64,000 bases of DNA from Aedoeadaptatus ivorii (GTDB lineage Bacteria > Bacillota > Clostridia > Tissierellales > Peptoniphilaceae): contig NZ_LR134523.1 in the NCBI RefSeq assembly GCF_900638585.1, positions 1,462,501 through 1,526,500 on the forward strand. The letters are read 5' to 3'. This document shows, piece after piece, positions 7,937 to 15,989 of this stretch. Made by a program: the position numbers and the translations under genes. Under the pieces are notes generated by a model, which ran no database searches, was not told the origin of the DNA, and was given only the letters and a program-made list of their open reading frames with translations. How positions within the stretch are numbered: position 1 is the first letter of the stretch; each line of letters begins with the position of its first letter.

Positions 7937-8017
7937 CGCAACCGAAAGAACCCCGTGTTTTCAACGATGCAACCGGCGGTTGACAAAGTTCCACCCCCGC
8001 TGTATAGTTCGCAACCG
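7937..8017 (+). promoter_or_regulatory. promoter and repeated GCAACCG operator of the XRE regulator
   Basis: TTGACA (7980-7985), a 17-base spacer and TATAGT (8003-8008) form a strong promoter. The heptamer GCAACCG occurs three times, at 7938, 7969 and 8011. The middle copy is half of a palindrome CAACCG-G-CGGTTG (7970-7982) that overlaps the -35 element. This arrangement suggests operator sites, most simply for autoregulation by the XRE protein downstream. Confidence 0.65.
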
Positions 8018-8073
8018 GATTTTTTCGTATGATTTTCTCAGAACGAAAGCCCCCCTGACGAAAGGAGATTCCT

Positions 8074-9051
8074 ATGATCCTCGCAGAAAAAATTATCCGA
8101 TTACGAAAAAAGCACAATCTGTCCCAGGAGGAATTGGCGGAGCGGTTGAATGTGTCGCGGCAGTCCGTCTCGAAGTGGGAGGGCGCTAAGGCGATCCCCG
8201 AGATGGCAAAAATCGTCGAGATGTCGAAGGTATTTCACGTCTCCACCGACTATCTCCTCCGAGACGACATCGAAGAAGAAGACGCCGCAGGCGGCCCCGT
8301 CTACGACGAACCGCGAGAACCCGTGCGGCGTGTCGATATGGAAGCGGCGAATCGGTTTTTGGATACCAATGCCCGCCAAGCGCCGAAACTCGGCGCGGGC
8401 GTGGCGACCTTTATCCTCTCGCCCTTGGGCGTGATGTTGATCGGCGTGTATTTGGCAACCCGCACCGCAGACGAAAACTTCTATATCTTCGGGGTGATCG
8501 CCACCCTCGTCGTGGTGGCCTTGGGCATTATGCAGATGATCCGCCTAGGCAGTATAATGGAGCCCTTTGAATATTTGGAAAAAGAATATATCGAGACCGC
8601 CTACGGCGTAGACGGCATGGTGCGAAAGCACCAAGAGGACTTCCGCCCCCGCTACACGCGGGAATTGAGCGCGGGTATCGGCCTGCTCGTCCTCGCCGCG
8701 ATGCCGATCCTGTTGCTGTCCCTTTCGGGGAACGATCTCTATGTGGGCCCCGCCGTGAGTCTCACCCTGCTTTTCGTCGCCGTCGGCGTCTATTTGATCG
8801 TCCACGCCTCCGCCATTCAGGGCGGGTTTCAAATGCTTCTCGAGGAAGGCGATTACAGCCGAAGCGCCAAGCGCTTTGCCAAAAAATCCGCCCATCTCAC
8901 CACCGCGTATTTTCTGGCCCTGACGGCGATCTATCTCGCTTGGTCCTTTATGACCAACCGCTGGGAAATCAGCTGGGTCGTCTGGCCCATAGGCGCCATC
9001 CTCTACGCCGTCATTATGGCGCTGTATCGCCAGTCCCTCGACGACGAATAA
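8074..9051 (+). CDS. XRE-family helix-turn-helix regulator with membrane domain
   Basis: A 325-residue protein. Residues 5-60 are a lambda-repressor-like HTH (KKHNLSQEELAERLNVSRQSVSKWEGAKAIP). After an acidic linker, residues about 100-320 contain about six hydrophobic spans, for example LSAGIGLLVLAAMPILLLSL. Such membrane-tethered XRE proteins are common in Firmicutes and usually have unknown signals. AAAGGAG precedes the ATG. Repeated motifs in its promoter suggest autoregulation. Target genes are not evident. Confidence 0.85.
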   Translation: MILAEKIIRLRKKHNLSQEELAERLNVSRQSVSKWEGAKAIPEMAKIVEMSKVFHVSTDYLLRDDIEEEDAAGGPVYDEPREPVRRVDMEAANRFLDTNARQAPKLGAGVATFILSPLGVMLIGVYLATRTADENFYIFGVIATLVVVALGIMQMIRLGSIMEPFEYLEKEYIETAYGVDGMVRKHQEDFRPRYTRELSAGIGLLVLAAMPILLLSLSGNDLYVGPAVSLTLLFVAVGVYLIVHASAIQGGFQMLLEEGDYSRSAKRFAKKSAHLTTAYFLALTAIYLAWSFMTNRWEISWVVWPIGAILYAVIMALYRQSLDDE

Positions 9052-9059
9052 CGCAAAGA

Positions 9060-9089
9060 AAAAAGATCTGCTTCGTGCAGATCTTTTTT
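9060..9089 (+). terminator. terminator of the XRE regulator gene
   Basis: Ten-base arms AAAGATCTGC and GCAGATCTTT enclose TTCGT and run into a T tract, about 10 bases after the stop codon at 9051. Confidence 0.85.
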
Positions 9090-9119
9090 GATGGTTGGAT
9101 CTAGCGGCGATTGGCACCA

Positions 9120-9152
9120 AAAACGCCCCGTTTCTTTGAAACGGATCGTTTT
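9120..9152 (-). repeat. terminator-like hairpin, copy 1 of a flanking direct repeat
   Basis: This 33-base segment matches 10160-10192 at 31 positions and in the same orientation. Each copy is a hairpin (CCGTTT arms inside weaker outer arms) and on the minus strand is followed by T-rich sequence. It could end the small membrane-protein gene at 9196-9324. Confidence 0.75.
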
Positions 9153-9195
9153 TCCTTACCAGCTATGTTCAATGGCACTTTCTACACTAAATGCT

Positions 9196-9324
9196 TTATG
9201 CTTTCGGTTTCTCTAGCAGTTTGCGAATTACTAATATCAAAACGATCAGTAACGCAATCCTCGTCAAGCTATCTATGCCCGCAAATATTACAGAAAATAA
9301 CTCTAACGCATCAAATGTATGCAT
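9196..9324 (-). CDS. small single-span membrane protein (42 aa), unknown function
   Basis: A short ORF starting MHTFDALELFSVIF, with a strong AGGAGGAG ribosome site before the ATG at 9324. Residues about 20-33 (LTRIALLIVLILVI) form one hydrophobic span, followed by a basic end RKLLEKPKA. It starts 23 bases after the stop of the secreted protein gene and shares its low GC content, so the two look like an operon. I recognise no family. Possible roles are an immunity, holin-like or regulatory peptide, but nothing supports one over another. Confidence 0.6.
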   Translation of the reverse strand: MHTFDALELFSVIFAGIDSLTRIALLIVLILVIRKLLEKPKA

Positions 9325-9347
9325 ATCTCCTCCTGTATATTCTCGAC

Positions 9348-10007
9348 TTAATATGTGCTAAGCTCCGTCCACACTTTTTCACTGTTCACATGGGCTTTCA
9401 CCCAAACTCGTTTCGATCCTATATCACCTGGCGCTTTATAGTAGATAGCATACCACGCATTCGGTTGTTTTTTCCAACCCTTTACAAAACCGATAGTATC
9501 CTCAGTAAAACTGCCTCCATAGATCTTGATTTCTTTGTTGTATTGGGAATCAATGATCGCCAACTTTTTTGTAGTATCTCTTCTAGCATTGATACAAAAC
9601 GACATTTTCATGGCAAAACCATTTAATTCCGCCTTATATTTTTTTACCGATTTAATCGCTCTCAAGGATGCTTCAGGGCGAATCTCATGGCACCGCAGTA
9701 CCATCATAGAACCGTCCGGATAGGTGGTTTTACTATACCCTTCTTCAACGATTTGGGGTTTCAAATTGTTGTATTTCGGGTTAAACGAGTCCCACACTTC
9801 TCCTCGTTCTAATTTACCTATTAAGTGAGAGATAGTCTCCTCGGTGGCCCCCTCTGCTCTTAATTCCTTCTCGATGGCATCGCTGCTGAGCGTTTCTTTT
9901 TGGATTTCTGGTTCTTCCGTTGAGGTGGCAAAGGCAGTGATCGGCAAAGATACAAATGTCAATACAAAAGCGAGTAATAAAGCCATGTTAAATACTTTTT
10001 TTCTCAT
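9348..10007 (-). CDS. hypothetical secreted protein in an AT-rich insert
   Basis: A 219-residue protein with an N-terminal signal peptide (MRKKVFNMALLLAFVLTFVS, probable cleavage after AFA). The mature region has a helical charged part to about residue 80, then a segment with SKTTYPDGSMMVLRCHE and a basic C-terminal half rich in Lys and Trp. I do not recognise the family. ATG at 10007 is preferred to upstream Met codons because GAGGGAG lies six bases before it. Base composition is clearly more AT-rich than the neighbours, and the gene lies between two copies of a terminator, suggesting acquisition by transfer. Confidence 0.7.
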   Translation of the reverse strand: MRKKVFNMALLLAFVLTFVSLPITAFATSTEEPEIQKETLSSDAIEKELRAEGATEETISHLIGKLERGEVWDSFNPKYNNLKPQIVEEGYSKTTYPDGSMMVLRCHEIRPEASLRAIKSVKKYKAELNGFAMKMSFCINARRDTTKKLAIIDSQYNKEIKIYGGSFTEDTIGFVKGWKKQPNAWYAIYYKAPGDIGSKRVWVKAHVNSEKVWTELSTY

Positions 10008-10124
10008 CGTCATCTCCCTCATAGTCATCTCATTAATAATAAATGCCATTTTCATAACCGATTTATTAATATCATATATACTTTACCTCTTCAATGAATC
10101 TGTAGTCTATTGTAAAAGAATATA

Positions 10125-10156
10125 ATTCTAATTATATATTTAGAATCTCTATTCTA
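10125..10156 (-). repeat. AT-rich inverted repeats upstream of the secreted protein gene
   Basis: ATTCTAA (10125-10131) is mirrored by TTAGAAT (10140-10146), and the second arm forms a further pair with TAGAAT-CTCT-ATTCTA (10141-10156). They lie over 100 bases upstream of the 10007 start codon and could be operator half-sites or a remnant of an inserted element. Confidence 0.4.
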
Positions 10157-10159
10157 AGC

Positions 10160-10192
10160 AAAACGCCCCGTTTTTTTGAAACGGAGCGTTTT
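10160..10192 (-). terminator. terminator of the copper-amine-oxidase-N-like gene, copy 2 of a flanking direct repeat
   Basis: Minus-strand hairpin with CCGTTT and AAACGG inner arms and AAACGC/GCGTTT outer arms, followed by TTTT. It lies just after the stop codon at 10203 and is nearly identical to 9120-9152. Confidence 0.75.
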
Positions 10193-10202
10193 GGGTATCT
10201 TC

Positions 10203-11012
10203 TCAGCTCGTGCGCTTTACGGTCTTTACGGTCTTTAGGATCTCCATAAAGGCGTCTTTGGAGGTTTCATAGGAATTTACGAGGTGTATATCGGCCGGAT
10301 CTTCTACCCGCACGCCCTCGGCGTAGGTGAATACCAGATAGCCGCCGGGGACGGTGCCCAAGACGACCACGGGGCCTTTGACCGCCCGGGGGTCTTCGAG
10401 TTTACAGAGTTCCCCGATGCGCCCCATGCGCTTGGTGACATCGTAATTCGCCTTGTCGAAGACGACGACCTCTCCGCCCGTGTCCTCGACGACGAAATTG
10501 TGCTTATACATCTGCGGCTCTGCAAAGGAATAGCCTTCCTTGGTGGTCAGGCGCGGCGCTTCCGGAAACACGCCAGCATCGTAGTAGTCGCCGATCAGGG
10601 CGATGCGATGCGCCTCGTCCCAGTGGACGGGGAGGTCGAAGGCCTCGGCCGCAAAGCGCAGGGGCACCCAGATTACGCCCGCGTCGGCAAAGGGGGCGGC
10701 GTCCATAAAAAAACGCTCTTCGCCCTTTGCGTATCGGTCTTCATCAACGACCATCTTGACCGTCTCGCCGCCCTTTGTGAGGCGAAGGGTATGCGCGCCC
10801 TCGTCCCAATCCGCCGTAATTTCGCCCAATGCCGCCAGGGTATTGAGGGGCAGATACAGACGATTGCCGGCGATGCACGGCGTCACCTCGGCACCCGCGA
10901 GTTCGCTCGATTCTATGCCATTCACGTAGATCGTAGCCGCTCGACTTTCCTCCGCTCGCGCCCAACCGGGAATCATGAGCAGGACAAAGAGCAATACGGC
11001 CAGTTTTTTCAT
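10203..11012 (-). CDS. secreted protein with copper amine oxidase N-terminal-like domain
   Basis: A 269-residue exported protein with signal MKKLAVLLFVLLMIPGWARA. Residues about 25-150 contain two stalk-type repeats typical of the Cu_amine_oxidN1 family: IYVNGIESSEL to LYLPLNTLAALG, and FMDAAPFADAGVIWVPLRFAAEAF. They probably form a cell-surface domain, not an oxidase. The C-terminal part is unassigned. ATG at 11012 is chosen for the signal peptide and AAAGGAGG. It has a long leader from the promoter at 11151-11179. Function is unknown. Confidence 0.8.
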   Translation of the reverse strand: MKKLAVLLFVLLMIPGWARAEESRAATIYVNGIESSELAGAEVTPCIAGNRLYLPLNTLAALGEITADWDEGAHTLRLTKGGETVKMVVDEDRYAKGEERFFMDAAPFADAGVIWVPLRFAAEAFDLPVHWDEAHRIALIGDYYDAGVFPEAPRLTTKEGYSFAEPQMYKHNFVVEDTGGEVVVFDKANYDVTKRMGRIGELCKLEDPRAVKGPVVVLGTVPGGYLVFTYAEGVRVEDPADIHLVNSYETSKDAFMEILKTVKTVKRTS

Positions 11013-11150
11013 AAAAGCCTCCTTTCCGCGGGCTGCGCCCGACGTATACATTGCACGATTTCGCCACGAAAATCGCGCAGAACGACGAATGCTGCAATCG
11101 CCGTCACGGTAGAAATTGCAACGCCTTCGGGGGTATTTTCTTCTATCTCG

Positions 11151-11179
11151 AGCATACACCGCGGGCGCCAATAAAACAA
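11151..11179 (-). promoter_or_regulatory. promoter and leader of the copper-amine-oxidase-N-like gene
   Basis: On the minus strand TTGTTT (11174-11179) and TATGCT (11151-11156) are 17 bases apart. The gene-free stretch 11013-11346 holds this promoter and a leader of about 135 bases that includes a hairpin (CGATTT arms, near 11065). The part beyond 11180 is AT-rich with no other feature that I can support. Confidence 0.5.
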
Positions 11180-11346
11180 GGGGTTTTTCGACTTTTATGA
11201 AATTATTTTTCGTCTATGGCCGAAAATTCAATAAATGATGAAATGAATGCGCGCCGAGTTTTTATAAATTGCTTTCAATATACAGTTTTTCTTTATTTTT
11301 TGCGACTTCGCCGCCGTTTTTTCTGAAAAACAAAAAAATTGTGCGC

Positions 11347-11372
11347 AAAAAAAGAAAACGCCGAAGCGTTTC
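11347..11372 (-). terminator. terminator of the ZIP transporter gene
   Basis: Minus-strand hairpin AAACGC-TTCG-GCGTTT followed by a T-rich run. It begins immediately at the stop codon. Confidence 0.85.
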
Positions 11373-12149
11373 CTATCCCAGGGCGATATCCAATGTCATC
11401 ATTAACGTGAAGCCCGCTGCAAAGGCGAGGACGCCGATGTTGGAGTGGGTGCCCTCGGCGGTTTCGGGGATGAGTTCTTCGACGACGACATAGACCATGA
11501 CGCCGGCGGCAAAGCTCAGAGAATACGCCATAAACGGAAGCACCCGGCTCGCGAGAACCATGGTGATGACGGTGGCGACGGGCTCCACGACGCCCGAGAG
11601 GAAGCCGTTTATAAACGCCTTTTCGCGTTTCATGCCCCGGGCGTGCATGGGCAGGGAGACAATGGCGCCCTCCGGAAAGTTCTGGATGGCGAGACCCACC
11701 GCCAAGGCGAGCGCCGCCCCTTCGGAGATGGAGACGCCGCCGGAGAGCCAGCCGGCGATGACGACGCCCAGCGCCATGCCCTCGGGGATGTTGTGGATGG
11801 TAACCGCGAGCAGGAGCATGGTAGAGCGATCCAGCCCCGTTTCCGGTCCTTCTTCGCTTTTGCCGTGGAGATGGGGCACCATGCGGTCCAAGGCGAGCAT
11901 AAACAAAGTGCCCAGCCAAAAGCCCGCCACGACGGGAAAGAACGCGAATTTTCCCATGCTCGTCGTGCGGTCCAGGGCGGGAATCAAAAGACTCCAGACC
12001 GATGCCGCCACCATGACGCCGGCGGCGAAGCCGTTCATGGCGCGTTCTGCGCGCTTGTCGATTCGCTCGTGAAAGAACAGCACCGACGCGGCGCCCAAGG
12101 TGGTGCCCAACAGGGGCGTAAAGATGGTTCGTAGTATGGATAACTCCAA
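11373..12149 (-). CDS. ZIP family divalent metal transporter
   Basis: A 258-residue membrane protein of the ZIP (zinc/iron permease, GufA/ZupT-like) family that brings Zn2+ or similar metals into the cytoplasm. About eight spans are visible. The metal-site helices carry HNIPEGMALGV and NFPEGAIVSLP, the expected H/N-x-x-E pattern in transmembrane segments 4 and 5. A His-bearing loop (HLHGKSEEG) precedes them. It ends in its own terminator. It lies after the yacP gene on the same strand with a 13-base gap and may be read with the cysS operon. Confidence 0.9.
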   Translation of the reverse strand: MELSILRTIFTPLLGTTLGAASVLFFHERIDKRAERAMNGFAAGVMVAASVWSLLIPALDRTTSMGKFAFFPVVAGFWLGTLFMLALDRMVPHLHGKSEEGPETGLDRSTMLLLAVTIHNIPEGMALGVVIAGWLSGGVSISEGAALALAVGLAIQNFPEGAIVSLPMHARGMKREKAFINGFLSGVVEPVATVITMVLASRVLPFMAYSLSFAAGVMVYVVVEELIPETAEGTHSNIGVLAFAAGFTLMMTLDIALG

Positions 12150-12162
12150 AATTCCTCCTCCG

Positions 12163-12699
12163 TTATTTCAGCTTTCTGCGGAGGGTTTCGAGTTTCCTCC
12201 TATTGCGCTCGTCCAGGGCGCCGCCCATGCGCTCCCTGGTGACCATGTGTTTTGCCTGCTGCCGGGTGCGGTTTTTTGCCGCAGAGACGACGATTTCAAG
12301 CTCCCGGGCGCTGATCCGCTTGCCGCCCCGGGCGAGGATGATCTGCTGCTCCACATAGTCGCTGGTGGCGACGACGACTTCGCGCACGCGGCCCATCGAG
12401 GCGATCTGCGCTTCGATATAGTGATCCGCCGTCTCGAGTTCCTTGGTAAAGACGATGTCCATGCCCTTTCGCTGTAAAAAGGAGCCGGGGTTTCCCTTTA
12501 CGCGGTAGGCGTCGAAGACGAGGATGACGTAGATATGTTCGGTGGCGGCAAATTCCTCTAAGATTTCGATCAGGCGTTCCCGCGCCTCCTCGAGCCGATC
12601 TTCTACCAAGGGCTTGAGCGCCTCCCAGTCGTTGATGATATTGTAGCCGTCGACAAAGAGGTAGCGCCCCTGGCGCTTATACCTTCTTTTGTTTTCCAT
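12163..12699 (-). CDS. rae1: NYN-domain ribonuclease of the Rae1/YacP family
   Basis: A 178-residue protein with the NYN/PIN-like fold. FVDGYNIINDWEAL (about residues 15-28), VLVFDAYRVKG, TADHYIEAQ and VVATSDYVEQ carry the acidic residues expected at the metal site. In Bacillus, Rae1 is a ribosome-associated mRNA endonuclease. It overlaps rlmB by 23 bases and ends the conserved cysS-mrnC-thyX-rlmB-yacP order. The C-terminal tail is basic, fitting RNA contact. Confidence 0.88.
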   Translation of the reverse strand: MENKRRYKRQGRYLFVDGYNIINDWEALKPLVEDRLEEARERLIEILEEFAATEHIYVILVFDAYRVKGNPGSFLQRKGMDIVFTKELETADHYIEAQIASMGRVREVVVATSDYVEQQIILARGGKRISARELEIVVSAAKNRTRQQAKHMVTRERMGGALDERNRRKLETLRRKLK

Positions 12700-13420
12700 C
12701 TCTCTGCCTCAGGGTCTCGTACAGAAAAATCGACGCCGCCACCGAAGCGTTTAAGGACTCGAAGCCGCCGGGCATGGGAATCGAAAGCAAGACATCGGTA
12801 TGTTCTTTGGTCTTTTCGGCGATGCCGTCGCCTTCGTTTCCGACGACGATGGCGATGGGCCCGGTGAGGTCGGCGGTATAGAGGGGGGCTTGTCCCGCGT
12901 CGGCGCCGTAGACCCAAATGTTTTTCTGTTTCAAGTCCTCGATGGTGCGATTGAGATTGGTGACCTTGGCGACGAGCATCTCGTCCACCGCCCCGGCGGA
13001 GGTCTTATACACCGTGGCGTTTACCGACGCGGCGCGGTGCTTGGGGATGATGACGCCGTGGGCGCCCATGGCGAGGGCGCTTCGGATGACGGCGCCGAGA
13101 TTGTGGGGATCGTGCACGGAATCGAGGAGGACTAGGAGGGGATCTTCGCCCCGCGCCTCTGCCAGGGCGAGCATCTCGTCGATTTCCGCATAGCGAAAGT
13201 CCGATACAAAGCAGACCACGCCCTGGTGGTTGGCGCCGGCGGTCATTTCGTCGAGGCGAGATTTTTCCCGCTCCTGCACGAAGATGCCGAGTTCTTTTGC
13301 CACGCGGCGGATCTTTCCGATGGATCCGTCTTTGGCGCCCTTTTGAATGTAGAGTTTATCGACTTTGGGCCCCAGCGTTTCGAGCACCGGGTGCCTGCCG
13401 TAGATCATTGCCGTTTCCAT
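12677..13420 (-). CDS. rlmB: 23S rRNA (guanosine-2'-O)-methyltransferase, TrmH/RlmB family
   Basis: A 247-residue SPOUT methyltransferase that uses S-adenosylmethionine to modify 23S rRNA. The N-terminal substrate-binding part is followed by the knot motifs [28 protein letters not shown] and [18 protein letters not shown]. It overlaps thyX by 16 bases and yacP by 23, so translation is tightly coupled. The exact rRNA or tRNA target cannot be read from sequence alone. Confidence 0.92.
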   Translation of the reverse strand: METAMIYGRHPVLETLGPKVDKLYIQKGAKDGSIGKIRRVAKELGIFVQEREKSRLDEMTAGANHQGVVCFVSDFRYAEIDEMLALAEARGEDPLLVLLDSVHDPHNLGAVIRSALAMGAHGVIIPKHRAASVNATVYKTSAGAVDEMLVAKVTNLNRTIEDLKQKNIWVYGADAGQAPLYTADLTGPIAIVVGNEGDGIAEKTKEHTDVLLSIPMPGGFESLNASVAASIFLYETLRQRDGKQKKV

Positions 13421-14178
13421 ATTTCCTCCCTATACATTTTTCTGACGGAATCGATCTTTCCGCAGGTCATCTTCCCCTCGGGGCAGGGACCTTGAACACA
13501 GGGCGGCCCGGCCTTTTGAAAGAGGGCGGGGGCCGTGGACAGCACCGCTTTTAACATGGCGAGCGCCACTTCGCGGATCTCCCACTGCGCCCGAAGGCAC
13601 AGCCGGGTCTCGAAGAAATGAAGCAGGGTGCGGGCGTTCATGGTGACGACGATTTTGGTCTCGCAGGCATTGGGAAGCACGTAGCGGGCGTCTTCGATGG
13701 CGCGCTTTTCGGCCTTACGGGCAGCCGCCTTCTCGTCTTCCCCCGCTTCTGTCAGCGCGCGCTCGTAGCGGGCGCGCAATCGATCCGTCAGTTCCCGATA
13801 CGCCGATTCCGCCTCTTGCATGGCCCGCTGAAAGCGCGCCGCGGCCTCGGCGTCGTCTCGAATGGCGGGGGGCGTGATGTATTCCATGGCGTCGAGGCGC
13901 ACATACCGCTGGGACTGCTGGGAATAGCTGGCGATGCGGTGGCGCACCAGTTGGTGGGTCATTACCCGGCTGACCCCTTCTACGGCGAAGGTGAAGCTCG
14001 CGTGTTCCAAGGGCGACAGATGGGAGAGGCCGGCGAGCATGCCGACAAAGCGCTCGGTCTCCTCGTCGTCGAGTTTCGCCTCGATTTCGTCGACCCCCAC
14101 CGGGGAATAGCAGAGTTTCGCCGCCTTGGCGATCAGTTCCTGGGCGTCGGGGGTGTGGCCGATCAATTTAACCTTCAT
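13405..14178 (-). CDS. thyX: flavin-dependent thymidylate synthase
   Basis: A 257-residue ThyX, which makes dTMP from dUMP using FAD and methylene-tetrahydrofolate. The signature RHRxxSxxxxSxR is present as [13 protein letters not shown] near residues 76-88, and the dUMP/FAD region [17 protein letters not shown] is intact. A C-terminal Cys-rich extension ([15 protein letters not shown]) may bind metal or be redox-active. It overlaps mrnC by 11 bases and rlmB by 16. No thyA is in the window. Confidence 0.95.
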   Translation of the reverse strand: MKVKLIGHTPDAQELIAKAAKLCYSPVGVDEIEAKLDDEETERFVGMLAGLSHLSPLEHASFTFAVEGVSRVMTHQLVRHRIASYSQQSQRYVRLDAMEYITPPAIRDDAEAAARFQRAMQEAESAYRELTDRLRARYERALTEAGEDEKAAARKAEKRAIEDARYVLPNACETKIVVTMNARTLLHFFETRLCLRAQWEIREVALAMLKAVLSTAPALFQKAGPPCVQGPCPEGKMTCGKIDSVRKMYREEIWKRQ

Positions 14179-14596
14179 CCTTCCAGATCCTTTCTATTTC
14201 CGTAAAATAGGCCCGCAGCCGCTCGCTCTTTCCGGCGCCGTAGAGATAGCCGATCAAGCACTCGAAGCCGGTGGCGTTTCTGTATTCGGCGACGGTGGCG
14301 TTTTTTGCCATGGTCTTTTGGTGGGTGTTTCGGCCGCGCAGAAAGATCTTTTCTTCCTCTTCGGTAAAAAAGTCCGAAAGCGCCGCCGCGAGTTCCGCCT
14401 GTGCCCGCGCCTTCACCCGATCGGCGGAGGCCTTATGGAGGGCCGATACCTTTTCGTTTCGGGCGAGCACATCGCTCCGTACAAAGAGTTCGAAGACCGC
14501 ATCGCCTATATACGCAAGAACGAGGGGATTTTGGCCCCTCGCCTCGCGTTCCGTCCACAGCGGGGCGGAAAAATATCTTCTTAGATTCTCTTCCAT
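14168..14596 (-). CDS. mrnC: Mini-ribonuclease III
   Basis: A 142-residue RNase III catalytic domain without the dsRNA-binding domain, as in MrnC, which matures 23S rRNA in Firmicutes. The motif [16 protein letters not shown] and the later ECLIGYLYG supply the acidic active-site residues. It overlaps cysS by 16 bases, as in the conserved Firmicutes arrangement. Confidence 0.92.
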   Translation of the reverse strand: MEENLRRYFSAPLWTEREARGQNPLVLAYIGDAVFELFVRSDVLARNEKVSALHKASADRVKARAQAELAAALSDFFTEEEEKIFLRGRNTHQKTMAKNATVAEYRNATGFECLIGYLYGAGKSERLRAYFTEIERIWKDEG

Positions 14597-15969
14597 AGGG
14601 TCCCTTCCCGGGTGTCCTCGATGACGATGCCCATATCGTGGAGCGCATCGCGGATCTCGTCGGCACGGGCGAAGTCCTTATCGGCCCGGGCCTCGTTTCG
14701 CTCTGCGATCAGCGCCTCGATTTCCGAAGCGTCCCCGTCGTCTCGGCGGTAGAGGATGCCCAGCACCTCGGCGAGTTCCATATAGACCGTATAGGCCTTT
14801 TGAAGCGCCTCGCGCTTTGCGCCCTTGGCGATATAGCTGTTGATCTCCCGCGCCAGGGTAAAGAGGATGCCCACCGCCTTGGCGGTATTCAGGTCGTCTT
14901 CCATGGCCGCGACAAATGCCTTGCGCTCCGCTTCCACCGAGGCGATAAACGCGTCGTCGTCGCCTTTGGGCAGTTCGCCCTTTAAGAGCTGTTCCATATG
15001 GTCGCGCACGCCGTAGAGGCGTTCTAGGCCCGCCTTGGTCTGTTCCATGGCGTCATAGGAATAGTTGATGGGACTGCGGTAGTGGGCACTCAGGAGGAAG
15101 AAGCGGAGCACTTCCAGATCGAATACGCCCGCCACTTCGCGCACGGTAAAGAAATTTCCCAAAGACTTGCTCATCTTGGTGCCGTCGACGGTGATCATGC
15201 CGTTGTGGAGCCAGTAGTTGGCGAAGGGCTTTTCGGTGAGGGTCTCGGACTGGGCGATCTCGTTTTCGTGGTGGGGAAACTGCAGGTCTTCCCCGCCAGA
15301 GTGGATGTCGATGGTATCGCCTAAAATGGTCTTCGCCATTACCGAGCACTCGATATGCCAGCCCGGCCGGCCTTCGCCCCAGGGGCTTTCCCAGAAGGGT
15401 TCGCCTTCCTTTTTGCCCTTCCAGAGCACGAAGTCGCCGGGGTTTTTCTTTACGCTACTGACCTCGATCCGCGCGCCGCTCTGCAATTCGTCGATGTTTT
15501 TTCCCGAGAGCTTGCCGTAGTCCTTCGCCTTGGTGATGTCGAAGTAGACATCCCCGCCGGCGGGGTAGGCGACGTCTTTGTCGACCAGACCCTGAATAAA
15601 GTGTATGATCGGCTCGATATATTCGGTGGCGCGGGGATTGATGGTCTCGTAGGTATAGAGGTTCAGTCCCTTGGCGTCTTTCTTAAACTCTTCGATATAG
15701 GTGTCGGCGATTTCCGAAACGGTGCGCCCTTCTTCTTTGGCCCGGTTGATCAGCTTGTCGTCGATGTCGGTAAAGTTTACGACAAACTGTACGTCCATGC
15801 CCTTATAGATAAAAAAGCGGCGCAGGGTGTCAAAGACCACCAGGGGGCGGGCGTTTCCGACGTGGATAAAGTTATAGACCGTGGGTCCGCAGTTATACAT
15901 GCGAACGGCATTCTCCTCCAATGGCACGAATTCTTCTTTAGTTCTCGTCAGGGAATTGAATAATTTCAC
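14581..15969 (-). CDS. cysS: cysteinyl-tRNA synthetase
   Basis: A 462-residue class I synthetase that charges tRNA-Cys. The HIGH-type motif is FIHVGNARP near residue 34 and the KMSKS loop GTKMSKSLGNF near 265. Zinc ligands are suggested by YNCGPTV, WHIECSVMA and HSGGEDLQFPHHENE. The start is GTG at 15969 with GAAAGGA upstream. It is the first gene of the overlapping cysS-mrnC-thyX-rlmB-yacP block, 20 bases after the DUF2325-like gene. No T-box leader is visible before it. Its level would set the Cys-tRNA signal read by the proposed leader at 5.6 kb. Confidence 0.96.
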   Translation of the reverse strand: MKLFNSLTRTKEEFVPLEENAVRMYNCGPTVYNFIHVGNARPLVVFDTLRRFFIYKGMDVQFVVNFTDIDDKLINRAKEEGRTVSEIADTYIEEFKKDAKGLNLYTYETINPRATEYIEPIIHFIQGLVDKDVAYPAGGDVYFDITKAKDYGKLSGKNIDELQSGARIEVSSVKKNPGDFVLWKGKKEGEPFWESPWGEGRPGWHIECSVMAKTILGDTIDIHSGGEDLQFPHHENEIAQSETLTEKPFANYWLHNGMITVDGTKMSKSLGNFFTVREVAGVFDLEVLRFFLLSAHYRSPINYSYDAMEQTKAGLERLYGVRDHMEQLLKGELPKGDDDAFIASVEAERKAFVAAMEDDLNTAKAVGILFTLAREINSYIAKGAKREALQKAYTVYMELAEVLGILYRRDDGDASEIEALIAERNEARADKDFARADEIRDALHDMGIVIEDTREGTLWKRI

Positions 15970-15989
15970 GGTATCGTCCTTTCTTGCCT

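Noticed and set aside
9111..9626. 171-codon plus-strand ORF in the AT-rich insert
   Set aside because: It lies opposite the secreted protein and small membrane protein genes, both of which have better ribosome sites and sensible protein features.
11012..11155. 48-codon minus-strand ORF (start MLEIEENTPEGV) overlapping the start of the copper-amine-oxidase-N-like gene in an ATGA junction
   Set aside because: There is no ribosome site, and its ATG falls within the proposed -10 element. A leader transcript is more likely.
15970..15989. T-box leader before cysS
   Set aside because: Only 20 bases separate cysS from the upstream gene, and no specifier stem or T-box sequence is seen upstream of 16997 either.
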